Origin: Salmonella enterica subsp. arizonae
GTDB taxonomy: Bacteria > Pseudomonadota > Gammaproteobacteria > Enterobacterales > Enterobacteriaceae
Direction: 5' to 3'
Length of the DNA stretch: 64,000 nt
NCBI RefSeq assembly: GCF_008692845.1
Contig: NZ_VXJW01000001.1
Location: 434,001-498,000 of the forward strand
Shown here: in pieces, positions 34,868-46,254 of the stretch
Layout of the letters: every line of letters begins with the position of its first letter
Numbering within the stretch: the first letter of the stretch is position 1
Translations under genes and position numbers: made by a program
The notes under the pieces: generated by a model
What the model was told of the DNA's origin: nothing
What the model saw: only the letters and a program-made list of their open reading frames with translations
Databases searched by the model: none

Positions 34868-34879
34868 TGGCGAGGAGTA

Positions 34880-34905
34880 CCAAAGGAGGCAATTGCCTCC
34901 TTTGG
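34880..34905. repeat. 26-bp perfect palindrome
   Basis: A continuous perfect inverted repeat with arms CCAAAGGAGGCAA/TTGCCTCCTTTGG lies between the hcp remnant and the 90-codon gene. No T-run follows on either strand, so it is not a classical intrinsic terminator. It may be an attenuator, a protein site or a terminator that lost its tract. Confidence 0.8.
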
Positions 34906-34923
34906 CTCTAACGAGGAGATATA

Positions 34924-35196
34924 ATGATCGACTTAACTGCAGAACAGCGACAGTTGGCGAAAATAGTTCATGATTATGCCTGCCGGTTCCCTCTGACAGA
35001 AAATGGCGATGCTCAGTTATTACAGGGCTGTTATGACTATATGGATGCTTTTAAGCGGGTAATGGACAGCGCTTCAAAAGTCCAGATGGACTACATTTGC
35101 CTGCAATACCCTGGATATTTTCGCTTTGCAAAATGGATGGAAAGGCTGGCACAAGGCATTGCAGATGGAGTCATTGAAGTGCCGAAAGATCACTAA
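34924..35196 (+). CDS. Small helical protein downstream of hcp
   Basis: A 90-residue protein begins at an ATG with a strong GAGGAGAT ribosome binding site. It is predicted to be soluble and mainly helical (LTAEQRQLAKIVHDYACRF, DYMDAFKRVMDSASKVQMD, FAKWMERLAQGIADG), with no signal peptide or motif I recognise. It directly follows a degenerate hcp. Small genes in that position often encode immunity proteins or adaptors for Hcp-linked effectors. That role is only inferred from place. The frame is intact, in contrast to everything upstream. Confidence 0.65.
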   Translation: MIDLTAEQRQLAKIVHDYACRFPLTENGDAQLLQGCYDYMDAFKRVMDSASKVQMDYICLQYPGYFRFAKWMERLAQGIADGVIEVPKDH

Positions 35197-35261
35197 AAAC
35201 CTCGTGCCGGAAATTTCGGCGGTTCCGGCGTAGAACCCCATGTCAGGACAATTTCTTGGAC

Positions 35262-35286
35262 CTGTACCGCCTTTGTGGCGGTACAG
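35262..35286. terminator. Hairpin between the 90-codon gene and opgD
   Basis: A perfect 10-bp stem (CTGTACCGCC with GGCGGTACAG) and 5-base loop lie 12 bases beyond the opgD stop. There is no clear T-run on either strand, so termination is plausible but unproven. Confidence 0.5.
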
Positions 35287-35298
35287 AAGGCAAGCGGC

Positions 35299-36954
35299 TT
35301 AACGCATGATGCGATCGTCGACATAACGACGCTTATCCGGCGCGGGCGGGAAGTACTGATACAGCCAGGTTTCGCTGACAGCCTTACCCTGACAGCGCAG
35401 GAACATACGCATATCCACCGGCGCCGCTGAATCAGAGGTCGGATACCAGTCAAACTGGATACGATAACCGTCGAAAGGCTCGACGTAGAGGATCTCTATC
35501 TGTTTCGCCTCGCCGCTTGAGAGCGTAATCACCGGCTCAATGCCCTTCGGCGCGGCCGCTTTCAGATCGCCGCCAACAAAGTCAATAGCAAAACGGCGCG
35601 CCCACTTATCCGGGTAATGCTCGCCCGGCGCCCAGCCTTCCGGGAAACCGCCCATCCCTGTACGGGTCGCCATTACCCGCGCAAGCGGCGATTGTACCGG
35701 CGGCTGCGCGCTCCAGTACAAGCGGTAGGCGAACGCCAGCGTATCCCCGGCTTTGACCGCTTTTTCCGGCTGCCAGAAGCACACTACATTATCCAGAGTT
35801 TCGCCCGTGGTTGGGATCTCCATCAGGCCAACTGCCCCTTTTCCCCACTTACTACGCGGCTCCACCCACAGACTCGGACGTTTATTGTACCAGCCCATAA
35901 CATCCTGATAGTGCGAAAAGTCGCGATCGAGTTGTAGCAGGCCGAACCCTTTCGGGTTGTCGTCCATGTATGCATTGAACTGCAATTTTTGCGGATTATT
36001 TAGCGGGCGGCAGATCCACTCGCCGTTGCCCCGCCACATCGCCAGCCGATCGGAATCGTGAATTTGCGGGTGAATGGTGTCGCAAACCCGACGTTCATTA
36101 TTTCCGCAGCTAAACATACTGGTCATCGGCGCAATACCGAGTTGCTTAATGTCTTTACGGGCGTAGAGATGGTTTTCTACATCCATGATAACCTGCGATT
36201 TTTCACAATGGATCACGAATTTGTACGCGCCCGTCACGCTGGCGCTATCCAGCAGAGCGTAAACGGTAAACGTGGTGTCGCCAGGCTTCACGGTGTCAAA
36301 CCAGAATGCGGTGAAATCGGGGAACTCTTCCTGACCATCAGTATAGGTATCTATCGCTAGTCCGCGAGCCGACAGACCATACTGATAAGTATCATCTACC
36401 GCCCGGAAATAACTGGCACCCAGGAAAGAGACAATATCGCGCCGCGCCAGTTCCGGCGCTTTAAAGACACGGAAACCGGCGAAACCGAGATCGGTCTGCC
36501 CTTCCAGTTGCGCCGTATCGACGCCGGCATCGTTGTATTTAAACAGTTCCGGGCGAAAGTGAATCTCGCGAGCAAGATGAGTTGTCGTATCAACGGAAAA
36601 CATACGTACTCGACGGCGAAACCCCATTCCTACGTGGAAAAACTGTATATCGAGCTGTCGATTGGCAACGTTGTTCCAGAGAGAATACGCCGCGTCATAC
36701 TGGATACTGTTATATGCCTGCGGCGTCAGATTGGCGAGCGTATCCGGCAACGGTCTCGGCGCGCCGTCCCAGGGTTTTTTCGCTAACGCCTGGGCCATTG
36801 ATTGCAGACCAGGAAAATCAAAACGGACAATTTTACCATCCGCAATATCAGATTCCGCCGCAAACGCCGCCTGGGAAAAGAGTGAAGCAATACCGCTGGA
36901 ACCGCACACGGCGGCCATTGCCATTGAACCTTTAATAAATCGTCTACGATTCAT
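35299..36954 (-). CDS. opgD: Osmoregulated periplasmic glucan protein OpgD (MdoD)
   Basis: OpgD shapes the backbone of osmoregulated periplasmic glucans; recent work on the family supports beta-glucanase activity. It is exported folded by the Tat pathway. The twin-arginine motif NRRRFIKGS is at residues 2-10 and the signal ends QAAFA near residue 31. The mature domain carries family blocks such as [12 protein letters not shown]-like [20 protein letters not shown] and [15 protein letters not shown]. The 551 residues equal E. coli OpgD. An upstream in-frame start would place 20 residues before the Tat motif, so I used 36954. Confidence 0.9.
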   Translation of the reverse strand: MNRRRFIKGSMAMAAVCGSSGIASLFSQAAFAAESDIADGKIVRFDFPGLQSMAQALAKKPWDGAPRPLPDTLANLTPQAYNSIQYDAAYSLWNNVANRQLDIQFFHVGMGFRRRVRMFSVDTTTHLAREIHFRPELFKYNDAGVDTAQLEGQTDLGFAGFRVFKAPELARRDIVSFLGASYFRAVDDTYQYGLSARGLAIDTYTDGQEEFPDFTAFWFDTVKPGDTTFTVYALLDSASVTGAYKFVIHCEKSQVIMDVENHLYARKDIKQLGIAPMTSMFSCGNNERRVCDTIHPQIHDSDRLAMWRGNGEWICRPLNNPQKLQFNAYMDDNPKGFGLLQLDRDFSHYQDVMGWYNKRPSLWVEPRSKWGKGAVGLMEIPTTGETLDNVVCFWQPEKAVKAGDTLAFAYRLYWSAQPPVQSPLARVMATRTGMGGFPEGWAPGEHYPDKWARRFAIDFVGGDLKAAAPKGIEPVITLSSGEAKQIEILYVEPFDGYRIQFDWYPTSDSAAPVDMRMFLRCQGKAVSETWLYQYFPPAPDKRRYVDDRIMR

Positions 36955-37173
36955 ATCTGAAAATGAGTCCTTCTGGTCTTGTGAATGGTCCCGCGCTGGT
37001 TTTTTCAGCAGCAAGAGAGTGCCCGTTTTTGACCGCTCACTCTAGACAAAATTCATTAATAATCCAATTGTTGAGCGCCTGGAAACTGCGCAAAAACGTA
37101 AATATTTTATGTCGATAAGAACCGACCGAATCAAATGTAAACATCACGCGGCACTCTTCAGGTTATGAAAAGT

Positions 37174-38682
37174 TTACTCCAGGCTAACGTGATGTTTCAT
37201 GACCCGTTTAAACAGCGCCAGACGCGTGCGCATAAAGCGGTTTTCCACTTTAAAACCGGCAAGCTTGTTCAGTCCAATCCGCAACAAACGATCCCGCCCC
37301 CGTATGCTGGCGGGCCAGCAAACCGGGCCGTGCAGCATGTCGCAATTTCGGCTGGCATGGCGAGCGAAGTTTACCCAGTAATCCGCCACCTTCAAGGCAA
37401 AGGCCAGGTCATTCTCATTCACATAATGGCATGTGGGTTCAGTCTGCATTAACGTATCGAACACATACGGTATTTCATTACCATGCCAGGCGCCGTTAGC
37501 GTAGGTGTCACGCTCTGCTTCGGCGACATAATCAAACCAGTAACGCCAGCACGGCTCGCCAATCCGCTGCTGTGCCTGCATAACGACGTAGCCCAACGTG
37601 GTAAATGCCATATCCCGACAAACTAGCCGCCCTAGCGCTTCGTCGCCTTTCACGCCATTATAAAGCAGCCGGATTAACCCCAGCCCAACGCGCCGCTCGC
37701 GCCGCAGCTTTTGAATTTGACCGGCGATATCAATGCCGAAAACCGCCAACACACTAGCTTCATCGCTATTCGAACCGACTATCACCGGCATCGGATGCTG
37801 TTGAGCCGCAAAGAAAGTCTCCAGCATCGGCTGCGGCAACACGGCGTCGCCGGAAATCGGCGTCGGCGCAATTTTAAAGGGCGCGTCTAGCGGCCAAAAC
37901 GTCCCTGCCGGTAGAGCGCGTAGCTGTTCGGCTGTGGCGTTGGTTAAGCCAACATGTTCCGCCAGCGCAACGCCATTTTTGAGCGCCGCCTCGCGGGGCG
38001 TATCCGGCAGCGTATAACCACTCTGAATAATTGCTTTATGAAAAAGCCCCTTCGCTAACGGAGAGGCCATCAAAGACAGCACGCTGCGAGCGCCGGCGGA
38101 TTCGCCAAAGAGCGTCACATTCTGCGTATCGCCGCCAAACGCGGCAATATTGTCCTGCACCCAACGCAGCGCAGCGATTTGATCGAGTAAAGCGAAATTA
38201 TGAATACATTCCGCCTCTTCGCCTTCCAGCGCCGGATGCGCAAAAAAGCCCAGATGACCAAGCCGATAATTGACCGTTACCACGATCGCGCCGCGATTAG
38301 CCAGCGCATGACCGTCATAGGGCGGCAGACTCCCCGCGCCAATGGTGTAACCGCCGCCATGTAGCCACACCATTACCGGCAACGGTTCATGACGTATGGC
38401 AGGAGCCCAGACGTTCAGATAGAGGCAATCTTCAGAAAAATTTCCCGGATCGCCGCCACCGAACTCGCGACACCTGGTAATATCCTGCCAGCTGGCGCAG
38501 GAGAAACAATCCGCCAGGCGCACATCCTGCCAGGGCGTAACGGGCTGCGGCGCACGCCAGCGTAGCTCTCCTGTTGGCGGCGCGGCATAGGGTATACCGC
38601 GCCAGATATGGATGTCTTCCTGTACAACGCCCACGATTTTACCATGACGCGTTGCTACCAACGGGATGGAGGGGTTTAACAT
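37174..38682 (-). CDS. Type B carboxylesterase
   Basis: The 502-residue product is an alpha/beta-hydrolase of the carboxylesterase/lipase type B family. The oxyanion-hole motif is at VWLHGGGYTIGAGS (about residue 105). The nucleophile lies in the elbow FGESAGA (about residue 194) and the likely catalytic His in GAWHGNEIPYVF (about residue 410). The N-terminal EDCLYLNVWAP block is diagnostic. No signal peptide is seen, so it should be cytoplasmic. Typhimurium has a homologue at the same place beside opgD, absent from E. coli K-12. Natural substrate unknown. Confidence 0.85.
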   Translation of the reverse strand: MLNPSIPLVATRHGKIVGVVQEDIHIWRGIPYAAPPTGELRWRAPQPVTPWQDVRLADCFSCASWQDITRCREFGGGDPGNFSEDCLYLNVWAPAIRHEPLPVMVWLHGGGYTIGAGSLPPYDGHALANRGAIVVTVNYRLGHLGFFAHPALEGEEAECIHNFALLDQIAALRWVQDNIAAFGGDTQNVTLFGESAGARSVLSLMASPLAKGLFHKAIIQSGYTLPDTPREAALKNGVALAEHVGLTNATAEQLRALPAGTFWPLDAPFKIAPTPISGDAVLPQPMLETFFAAQQHPMPVIVGSNSDEASVLAVFGIDIAGQIQKLRRERRVGLGLIRLLYNGVKGDEALGRLVCRDMAFTTLGYVVMQAQQRIGEPCWRYWFDYVAEAERDTYANGAWHGNEIPYVFDTLMQTEPTCHYVNENDLAFALKVADYWVNFARHASRNCDMLHGPVCWPASIRGRDRLLRIGLNKLAGFKVENRFMRTRLALFKRVMKHHVSLE

Positions 38683-38731
38683 AACGCCTTCCTTTTTACA
38701 GCATCCTCATAACCCGTGAAGCTTACCGTTT

Positions 38732-40075
38732 TTAAAGCAGACCGCAACGTCGTTTACTGCGTTCTTCTGCTTCGCGATATAACGAAAATTCATCCAGCAC
38801 CGAACATCCCAGCGCCTGTTCAAAAGCGTCACGACTGGCATTGCCGTGGCTTCTGACCTGCGTTTCATTTCCTAGATTCGACTGGAAAATGCCGGCAGCG
38901 CTGACCGGTAGAAAATCTTCATAAGTAATTGGTTGCGCGATCACCCAACCGCGCTCAATAAGCGGCTGCGGATCATCGCCAGGATGAATCGCCTGACGAT
39001 GCGCCTCACCGGAAGGCGTTAAACGATAGCGGAACCATGCAAGCCCCTGCTGACGGAGCAGAAATTCGCTATCCGGAAAGGCGTTAAAGGCCTCCTGTAA
39101 ATGGAGTTGATGCGTGAAGTTATCCTTACCCGTTCCCGCCTTTTGCAACAATTCGTCATATAACCGACGGCCTTTTGGCGTCAACGCGACGCCGCGTTGC
39201 TCAATTTCGCCGAAGCGCGCCGTGTGCGTACCCTGTTTTTCTCCAACGAAGAACACCTGCTCTTCCAGGGCCTTGAAACTGGTTTGGCGCAGCAGAACGG
39301 GCACGTCACGACGTGGCGGGCCCTCAATGAGAATTTTAGGCGTAATACCGTACTCCGGCATCATAGCCTGTACCCGGTCGATATCCAGAGTACGTGGCGT
39401 CAGATGGTTAATGTGGCATCCTGCAAAACAGACCACGTCGGCAATTAAACGATGCTCACGATGCAGAGCGAGGTACGTTTCTTCATCAACGGTAGCCTGC
39501 CGATGCCAGCGAAAAGTCTCCAGCGTTTCACGGACAAACTCTTCGGCCTGCGCCGGATTGAAACCGCCCTGTGTATCGTACTCATCCAACAATTGTCGAC
39601 AGCGCGACGTAAAAATATCCCGCTGCGATAATATTTCCGCCGCCCGTTGGCGTAATGCCGCGTCTTCAATGAGCTCCAGGCGTAATAGCGAAGTGAACAC
39701 GCGGAAGGGATTACGTGAAAGCGAAGCGTCATCAATGGGACGAAATGCCGTGGAGTGCACCGGCACGCCCGCCTGAGAGAGATCATAATAGCTCACCGGG
39801 TACATTCCCATGATGGCGAATATCCGACGTAAGGTAGAAAGTTCCTCTGCGGTGCCAACGCGAATGGCGCCATGTCGCTCCACATTCAGCCGAGCCAGTT
39901 CATCGGCATTAGCCAACTGCTCATGCAATTTGGGACTATTTTCCAGCACTGCCAGATTCACGTCAGCCACAAGTTCCAGTAACGTACCGTACTGTGGAAC
40001 TTCCTGCTGGTACATTGCCGACATTGCCTGCGAAAAGTGTTCCCGAATCTCATCTGCCGTGATGGTGTTCGCCAT
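38732..40075 (-). CDS. ydcJ: YdcJ, HglS-like (DUF1338) metalloprotein
   Basis: YdcJ belongs to the DUF1338 family that includes HglS, an iron-dependent 2-oxoadipate dioxygenase/decarboxylase forming 2-hydroxyglutarate. The 447 residues equal E. coli YdcJ. Visible blocks include YYDLSQAGVPVHSTAFRP (a metal-site His), VVCFAGCHINHLTPRTLDID (His cluster) and a C-terminal Glu-containing segment LPVSAAGIFQSNL. The reaction in enteric bacteria is not shown. The start at 40075 gives MANTITADE. An upstream in-frame start lacks family sequence. It is divergent from ydcI. Confidence 0.88.
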   Translation of the reverse strand: MANTITADEIREHFSQAMSAMYQQEVPQYGTLLELVADVNLAVLENSPKLHEQLANADELARLNVERHGAIRVGTAEELSTLRRIFAIMGMYPVSYYDLSQAGVPVHSTAFRPIDDASLSRNPFRVFTSLLRLELIEDAALRQRAAEILSQRDIFTSRCRQLLDEYDTQGGFNPAQAEEFVRETLETFRWHRQATVDEETYLALHREHRLIADVVCFAGCHINHLTPRTLDIDRVQAMMPEYGITPKILIEGPPRRDVPVLLRQTSFKALEEQVFFVGEKQGTHTARFGEIEQRGVALTPKGRRLYDELLQKAGTGKDNFTHQLHLQEAFNAFPDSEFLLRQQGLAWFRYRLTPSGEAHRQAIHPGDDPQPLIERGWVIAQPITYEDFLPVSAAGIFQSNLGNETQVRSHGNASRDAFEQALGCSVLDEFSLYREAEERSKRRCGLL

Positions 40076-40380
40076 AATGTCATGTCTCCAGTGAATGTTA
40101 CCTGGAGTGTAGAAAACCCCGCCCATTCTGGGTAGAAGAATTTACAAATTGTGATCCCGCCTGAATTCATGGTTGCAGAACGAATTAACGCAACCCGGCG
40201 TATCCCCCGGAGCGCAACGTACCAGGTCATGGCTTAGCACACTTTACGGCAGTTGAATCATCAGCAAAATAAAACAGTTGTGACTTGTAATGGCAAAATG
40301 TTAATAATATTTTGCTATCAAGTTATCAAAAACAAACAACTTCACTTGTCACTCGCACGGCTCTGTTTTTAACATCGCTT

Positions 40381-41304
40381 ATGGAAAAAAATGGTCTGTT
40401 TAGTCAGCGCATTCGGTTGCGCCACCTTCATACGTTTGTCGCTGTTGCGCAACAGGGAACGCTGGGGCGCGCGGCTGAAACCCTTAACCTGAGCCAGCCA
40501 GCCCTTTCGAAGACGCTGAACGAACTGGAGCAACTCACCGGAACCCGTCTGTTTGAACGTGGGCGACTGGGCGCGCAATTAACGGTTCCTGGCGAACAAT
40601 TTTTGACCCATGCGGTAAAAGTATTAGATGCGTTGAATACCGCCGGGCAGGCGCTGAATCGCAAAGAGGACGCCAGCGCCGATGTGGTGCGTATTGGCGC
40701 GCTCCCCACCGCTGCGCTGGGTATTCTCCCGGCGGTAATTGGGCGGTTCCATCAACAGCAAAAATCGACCTCGTTACAGGTCGCCACCATGAACAATACG
40801 ATGTTGCTTGCTGGCCTGAAGTCAGGCGAAATCGATCTGGGTATTGGCCGCCTGTCAGACCCGGAATTAATGAGCGGATTGAATTACGAACTGCTATTTT
40901 TTGAGTCGCTTAAATTAGTTGTGCGCCCCGGCCATCCCCTGTTACAAGAGACCATCACGCTTAGTCGGGTCATGGAGTGGCCTGTGGTCGTCTCGCCAAA
41001 AGGCACAGTGCCGCGCCAGAATGCGGAAGCCCTATTGCAAAGCCAGGGGTGTGAAATGCCTACCGGGTGTACCGAAACGCTATCCGCATCGTTATCACGT
41101 CAATTGACCGTAGATTACGATTACGTCTGGTTCGTTCCCTCTGGCGCGGTTAAAGAAGATCTTCGCCATGCGACGCTGGTCTCGTTACCCGTGCCAACCC
41201 AGGACGCAGGCGAGCCGATAGGTATTCTTACGCGAGTTGATATCCCGCTCTCAACCGGGGCGCAAACGCTGATTGCGGCGATTCGTAAATCAATGCCGCT
41301 GTGA
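40381..41304 (+). CDS. ydcI: LysR-type regulator YdcI
   Basis: YdcI is a 307-residue LysR-family regulator, reported in Salmonella and E. coli to affect acid stress tolerance. The N-terminal helix-turn-helix is at LRHLHTFVAVAQQGTLGRAAETLNLSQPALSKTLNELE (about residues 13-50); the rest is the inducer-binding domain. Upstream in-frame sequence from 40312 lacks similarity. I used ATG 40381, which gives the E. coli N-terminus MEKNGLF. The 305-base gap to ydcJ should hold divergent promoters. Control of ydcJ by YdcI is an inference. Confidence 0.88.
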   Translation: MEKNGLFSQRIRLRHLHTFVAVAQQGTLGRAAETLNLSQPALSKTLNELEQLTGTRLFERGRLGAQLTVPGEQFLTHAVKVLDALNTAGQALNRKEDASADVVRIGALPTAALGILPAVIGRFHQQQKSTSLQVATMNNTMLLAGLKSGEIDLGIGRLSDPELMSGLNYELLFFESLKLVVRPGHPLLQETITLSRVMEWPVVVSPKGTVPRQNAEALLQSQGCEMPTGCTETLSASLSRQLTVDYDYVWFVPSGAVKEDLRHATLVSLPVPTQDAGEPIGILTRVDIPLSTGAQTLIAAIRKSMPL

Positions 41305-41364
41305 TGGCGGCCGCCGGATAATAAACGCGCCCGCGGCTAAAATAGTCCGATGGCGCTACGCTCA

Positions 41365-42990
41365 TTAAAGGAAGGTCGAATGCGTTGCCGTGCCAGTATT
41401 CTGTAAACGAAACGCGTCGACGGCCTGCGTCAAGCGGGCGGCCTGTTCTTCAAGAGAAACCGCCGCCGCTGACGCTTCTTCTACCAGCGACGCGTTTTGC
41501 TGGGTGACCTTGTCCATCTCAGAAATCGCCTGACTGACCTGGACAATGCCGCGGCTTTGTTCATCAGAGGCTGCCGCTATATCGAGCATAATATCGGTGA
41601 CGCGTTTGACGGCATCCACAATCTCATTCATGGTGCTCCCCGCAGCGATAACCTCTTCAGAACCCTGTTCAATCAGACTGACCGATTCGCCGATCAAGCC
41701 TTCAATCTCTTTTGCCGCCTGCGCGCTGCGACTGGCGAGGGTACGAACCTCACTGGCGACCACCGCAAAACCGCGTCCTTGCTCCCCGGCGCGTGCCGCC
41801 TCGACCGCCGCGTTCAGCGCCAGAATGTTGGTCTGGAAAGCGATACTGTTAATGACAGCGGTAATTTCCGAGATTTTTTTCGAGCTGGTGGAAATATTCC
41901 CCATCGTTTGTACGACCCCGGAAACCATCTGGCCTCCGCGACTGGCTTTACCGGAAGCATCTTCCGCCAGTTTGCTGGCGTGATGCGCATTATCCGCATT
42001 CTGCTTAACGGTTGCCGTCAACTGTTCCATACTGGCCGCGGTCTGTTCAATGGCGGCAGCCTGCTCTTCAGTGCGAGAAGATAAATCTGTGTTACCGACG
42101 GTAATTTCGCTGGTGCCGCGATAAATTTCCTCTGCTCCCTGACGCACCGTCCCTACCGTTTGCTGCAACGCATACTGCATCTGCTGAAGATGAAGGCTCA
42201 GGCGACCAATTTCACTGCGTCCTGCGGGCTCGTCAGCCATGGTCAAATCGCCCGCCGCAATGCGTTCGATACGTGATGCGGCCCGCTGTAATGGTTGGAT
42301 CACCGTATGACGCAGCACTATAAAGGTCATTAACGTCAACACCAGCGCTAACGTAAACGCGCCAATCATAACCATCATACCAAGCCGGGTACGCTGGTAC
42401 GCCTGCTCGCTAAGCAGCCTCGCCCGCTCGGTGCGCAGTTTAATAGCCTTGAGCAGGACATGGTTATAGGCGGCATCCAACTGTTTCGCCTGCTCGTTTT
42501 CATGATTAATGATCGCTTCGAACATGCCATTTTTGGCAAATTTCAGCATCGTTTGTAGTCCGTTGATATAGGCGGTGTAGCAAGTATTCAGCTCGTTATC
42601 CAACGCGTCATCAGCGGGTGTTTTCACCGCCCTGGACATATAAGCGTTAAAGCCATCCTGAGATTGCTTAATCCACGTTTCCGCAGCGGCAATATTGGCT
42701 TTCATTTCATCCATTTCAGCAATCCGACTCGCCGCGCCAGCGTGGATCATATTGATACGTGCGGTACGTAAGTGGTTAGCGCTATTAGATAATCCCATTC
42801 GTACCTGAATCTCGTCCGTGACATCACGCTGATCGCGATCGGCCTGTAACAGAAAATAGCCTGCCAGCCCGGCGCTCAAAGCAAAAAGAAGAAGGATGCC
42901 ACCGAGAATGGAGGAAAACAGCGGAACCAGCCGAATATGATGCAGGAAGCCCAGTTTATGCGAGGCTTGCATCGAGAATGTGTTGCCCAT
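41365..42990 (-). CDS. trg: Methyl-accepting chemotaxis protein Trg
   Basis: Trg senses ribose and galactose through their periplasmic binding proteins. The 541-residue product shows a first membrane helix (about residues 20-42), a four-helix periplasmic sensor (about 43-200), a second helix (about 205-225) and HAMP (about 225-280). The cytoplasmic signalling hairpin has its highly conserved tip at INSIAFQTNILALNAAVEA and GEQGRGFAVVASEVR. It ends without the NWETF-type CheR-docking pentapeptide, as usual for low-abundance Trg. The first upstream start adds 13 non-family residues, so 42990 is chosen. Confidence 0.9.
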   Translation of the reverse strand: MGNTFSMQASHKLGFLHHIRLVPLFSSILGGILLLFALSAGLAGYFLLQADRDQRDVTDEIQVRMGLSNSANHLRTARINMIHAGAASRIAEMDEMKANIAAAETWIKQSQDGFNAYMSRAVKTPADDALDNELNTCYTAYINGLQTMLKFAKNGMFEAIINHENEQAKQLDAAYNHVLLKAIKLRTERARLLSEQAYQRTRLGMMVMIGAFTLALVLTLMTFIVLRHTVIQPLQRAASRIERIAAGDLTMADEPAGRSEIGRLSLHLQQMQYALQQTVGTVRQGAEEIYRGTSEITVGNTDLSSRTEEQAAAIEQTAASMEQLTATVKQNADNAHHASKLAEDASGKASRGGQMVSGVVQTMGNISTSSKKISEITAVINSIAFQTNILALNAAVEAARAGEQGRGFAVVASEVRTLASRSAQAAKEIEGLIGESVSLIEQGSEEVIAAGSTMNEIVDAVKRVTDIMLDIAAASDEQSRGIVQVSQAISEMDKVTQQNASLVEEASAAAVSLEEQAARLTQAVDAFRLQNTGTATHSTFL

Positions 42991-43124
42991 GACCGTCGAC
43001 TCTCTTATAGGTTTAATGCGTAAAAACACGCCCGTTAGATAGTCATCGGCACTTCGTGACGTTTGCTTATCGCGAAAAGCATCGCCTTCGTCACATTTTC
43101 ACAACATTCATTCCAGAAAATTCA

Positions 43125-43153
43125 GAAAAGCGCCAGCGGAACATCCGCTGGCG
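43125..43153 (-). terminator. Terminator of frmRA
   Basis: A 10-bp stem (CGCCAGCGGA with TCCGCTGGCG) and a 3-base loop lie just beyond the frmA stop. On the minus strand it is followed by CTTTTC. Confidence 0.75.
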
Positions 43154-43159
43154 GATACA

Positions 43160-44585
<1,426 letters not shown>

Positions 44586-44596
44586 ACGCCCTCCAT

Positions 44597-44618
44597 ATAC
44601 TATAGAGGGGTATGGTAT
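44597..44618. promoter_or_regulatory. FrmR operator-like site
   Basis: Two AT-rich arms, ATACTATA at 44597-44604 and TATGGTAT at 44611-44618, form an inverted repeat with one mismatch around a GAGGGG core. This is the layout of CsoR/RcnR/FrmR operators (G/C tract flanked by AT inverted repeats). It lies 12 bases upstream of frmR, so the operon should be autorepressed. Confidence 0.7.
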
Positions 44619-45736
44619 CATATTTTTCTATGTAATTAGAAAATAGTTCTCGCTACCGCTATTAATAGTAATGATATTAATACTCTGTCGGGCTGTCTGG
44701 GTTAAGTAAAGGGTGTATTACGCTCTATAGTCAGAGCGACTTTACAATTCTGACATCGGTTTTAGTTCGAACAAGAGGGCAGCACCCAGTAAACTATATG
44801 ATTGCTCATGGAGTTATGCGGTTTTACCGACATAAAGACGGGACTTCTGGCGCTTCTGTGGTGTCTAATGGTATCACTTTCATTAGTATTTTGTGCCGCC
44901 CGACACTTAATACGCTATGGCTGCGTACTTTGAAATATATGGCGACGAACTGATTATGGATTTCGTTTTGTACGTTTTTTCAGTTTAGCCATATTCATTT
45001 CGTCAATTCTCAGTTTAGCTTTGAATTTTCTTATACGGAAAAGATAATGAAGGCCAATTAGGCTGTAATGTCGATCAGTTAAGGATCGGCTGACCGATCC
45101 AGTGGCAGTGTAACCCACTGACTTCTCTGGGCGACTACCTCGACCCGGAACTGATTTCCCGCTGTCTGGCCGAAGCCGGTACCGTCACCCTGCGCAAACG
45201 GCATCTACCGCTGGAAATGATGGTCTGGTGTAATGTCGGCATAGCGCCTTAACGTAAGGAACACCTTTTTCAGGCCGCCGAAAATAAACGTCAAAGCTAC
45301 TTTTTCATGCTGATGATGTGCATACAGAGTTAATGCTGGGTGAAATCAGCCATGCCAACAGGGATAAACTGTCGGCGTAGCGGGCCTATGGAATAACGTT
45401 AAGTCGGTTGATATCGCAATCTCCCCGGATAACGTTAACTGGCCTGTTTGCCAGAAAGGAGGCCGGTCAGTGTTTGAAGGGAGATTTTATTTGACAGTAC
45501 ATGCGCTCACTCTCATATGAATTAATTTTCACAGGATGTAAAATATCATGCTGCTTATTATTTTTATATAAAGTAAATAGTTACTCAATAGTTTTTATTT
45601 ACTCTCCCGTCGATAATAAATAACGTTTATTATCTGTATTAAAGGATATTTTAATAGTAAAGATGGGATGGTTATCAATTAATCATCGGTAGTGATGTGA
45701 TTATTTTAATTTGAACTAAATCCGAGGTAATAATTA
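44619..45736. other. AT-rich spacer with decayed insertion sequences
   Basis: No intact gene is supported in 1.1 kb. The first 400 bases have no recognisable content. An IS4-family fragment lies at 45115-45255. Between 45256 and 45500 there is GC-richer, broken coding-like sequence I cannot name. The last 200 bases are very AT-rich and should hold the steB promoter, probably an H-NS and SsrB target by analogy with other SPI-2 effectors. Confidence 0.5.
45115..45255 (+). mobile_element. IS4-family transposase 5' fragment
   Basis: The plus strand reads PLTSLGDYLDPELISRCLAE and AGTVTLRKRHLPLEMMVW, which is the N-terminal region of an IS4/InsG-type transposase. It stops within two codons of IVGMAL-equivalent sequence and no downstream transposase or second end is present. 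Confidence 0.85.
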
Positions 45737-46165
45737 ATGCCTATTTCAATTAGTAGACATGGTGCACCTTTTGTTGTTCAACATGATAATTCTATTAGAT
45801 CTGGTGCAAGTCACTCATCATCACTTTCAAAAGCAATCTGTCATAGCAGCAACTCTTACGATTCTTACGATTCTTACGATTCTTACGATAAAATAAAGTT
45901 TATAAGTTGCTATGGTGCAAACGGGGGCTGTTTCTCCAATGCACAGATGTTAGCAAATACCTCAGGGAGGCCTGTCACAGGGTACTATGGGAGAGTAAAT
46001 AAGTTAACAGCCAATCTGGATTTTACTGGTCGTACATTCTACCCACAAGATAAGACTATTGCCCGTATTTGTTCTGCGGGTAATCGGATTCTGAGCTGGC
46101 CAGTTAAAGCGTTGGTCTACTTGAGAGGTCTGCTAACCCATAACGCGGATGATAATCTCTGGTAA
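45737..46165 (+). CDS. steB: Type III secreted effector SteB
   Basis: SteB is a small effector translocated by the Salmonella type III systems, with no settled host function. The 142-residue product starts MPISISRHGAPF, follows CCGAGGT, and lies just upstream of sseJ as in Typhimurium. After a Ser-rich N-terminus it contains four tandem Ser-Tyr-Asp units at residues 40-51. A compact domain follows: KFISCYGANGGCFSNAQML, ANTSGRPVTGYYGRV, ending near residue 142. I recall SteB as 133 residues, so three extra SYD units would account exactly for the length difference. The gene is AT-rich like other acquired effectors. Confidence 0.72.
   Translation: MPISISRHGAPFVVQHDNSIRSGASHSSSLSKAICHSSNSYDSYDSYDSYDKIKFISCYGANGGCFSNAQMLANTSGRPVTGYYGRVNKLTANLDFTGRTFYPQDKTIARICSAGNRILSWPVKALVYLRGLLTHNADDNLW
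45854..45889 (+). repeat. Four tandem 9-bp repeats inside steB
   Basis: The unit TCTTACGAT occurs four times without interruption and in frame, encoding (Ser-Tyr-Asp)x4. Slipped-strand gain or loss of units would keep the frame. Confidence 0.95.
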
Positions 46166-46254
46166 ACAACATAATTAACTACCGTCGGTAGTGTTATTTC
46201 CCGGCAGGCAAAGTGCTCACCGTGGCCCCATTCCACCTTCGGTGAGTGGAAGAT

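Noticed and set aside
41497-42084. 195-codon plus-strand frame opposite trg
   Set aside because: It is antisense to the conserved signalling domain of trg, where codon bias opens the opposite frames.
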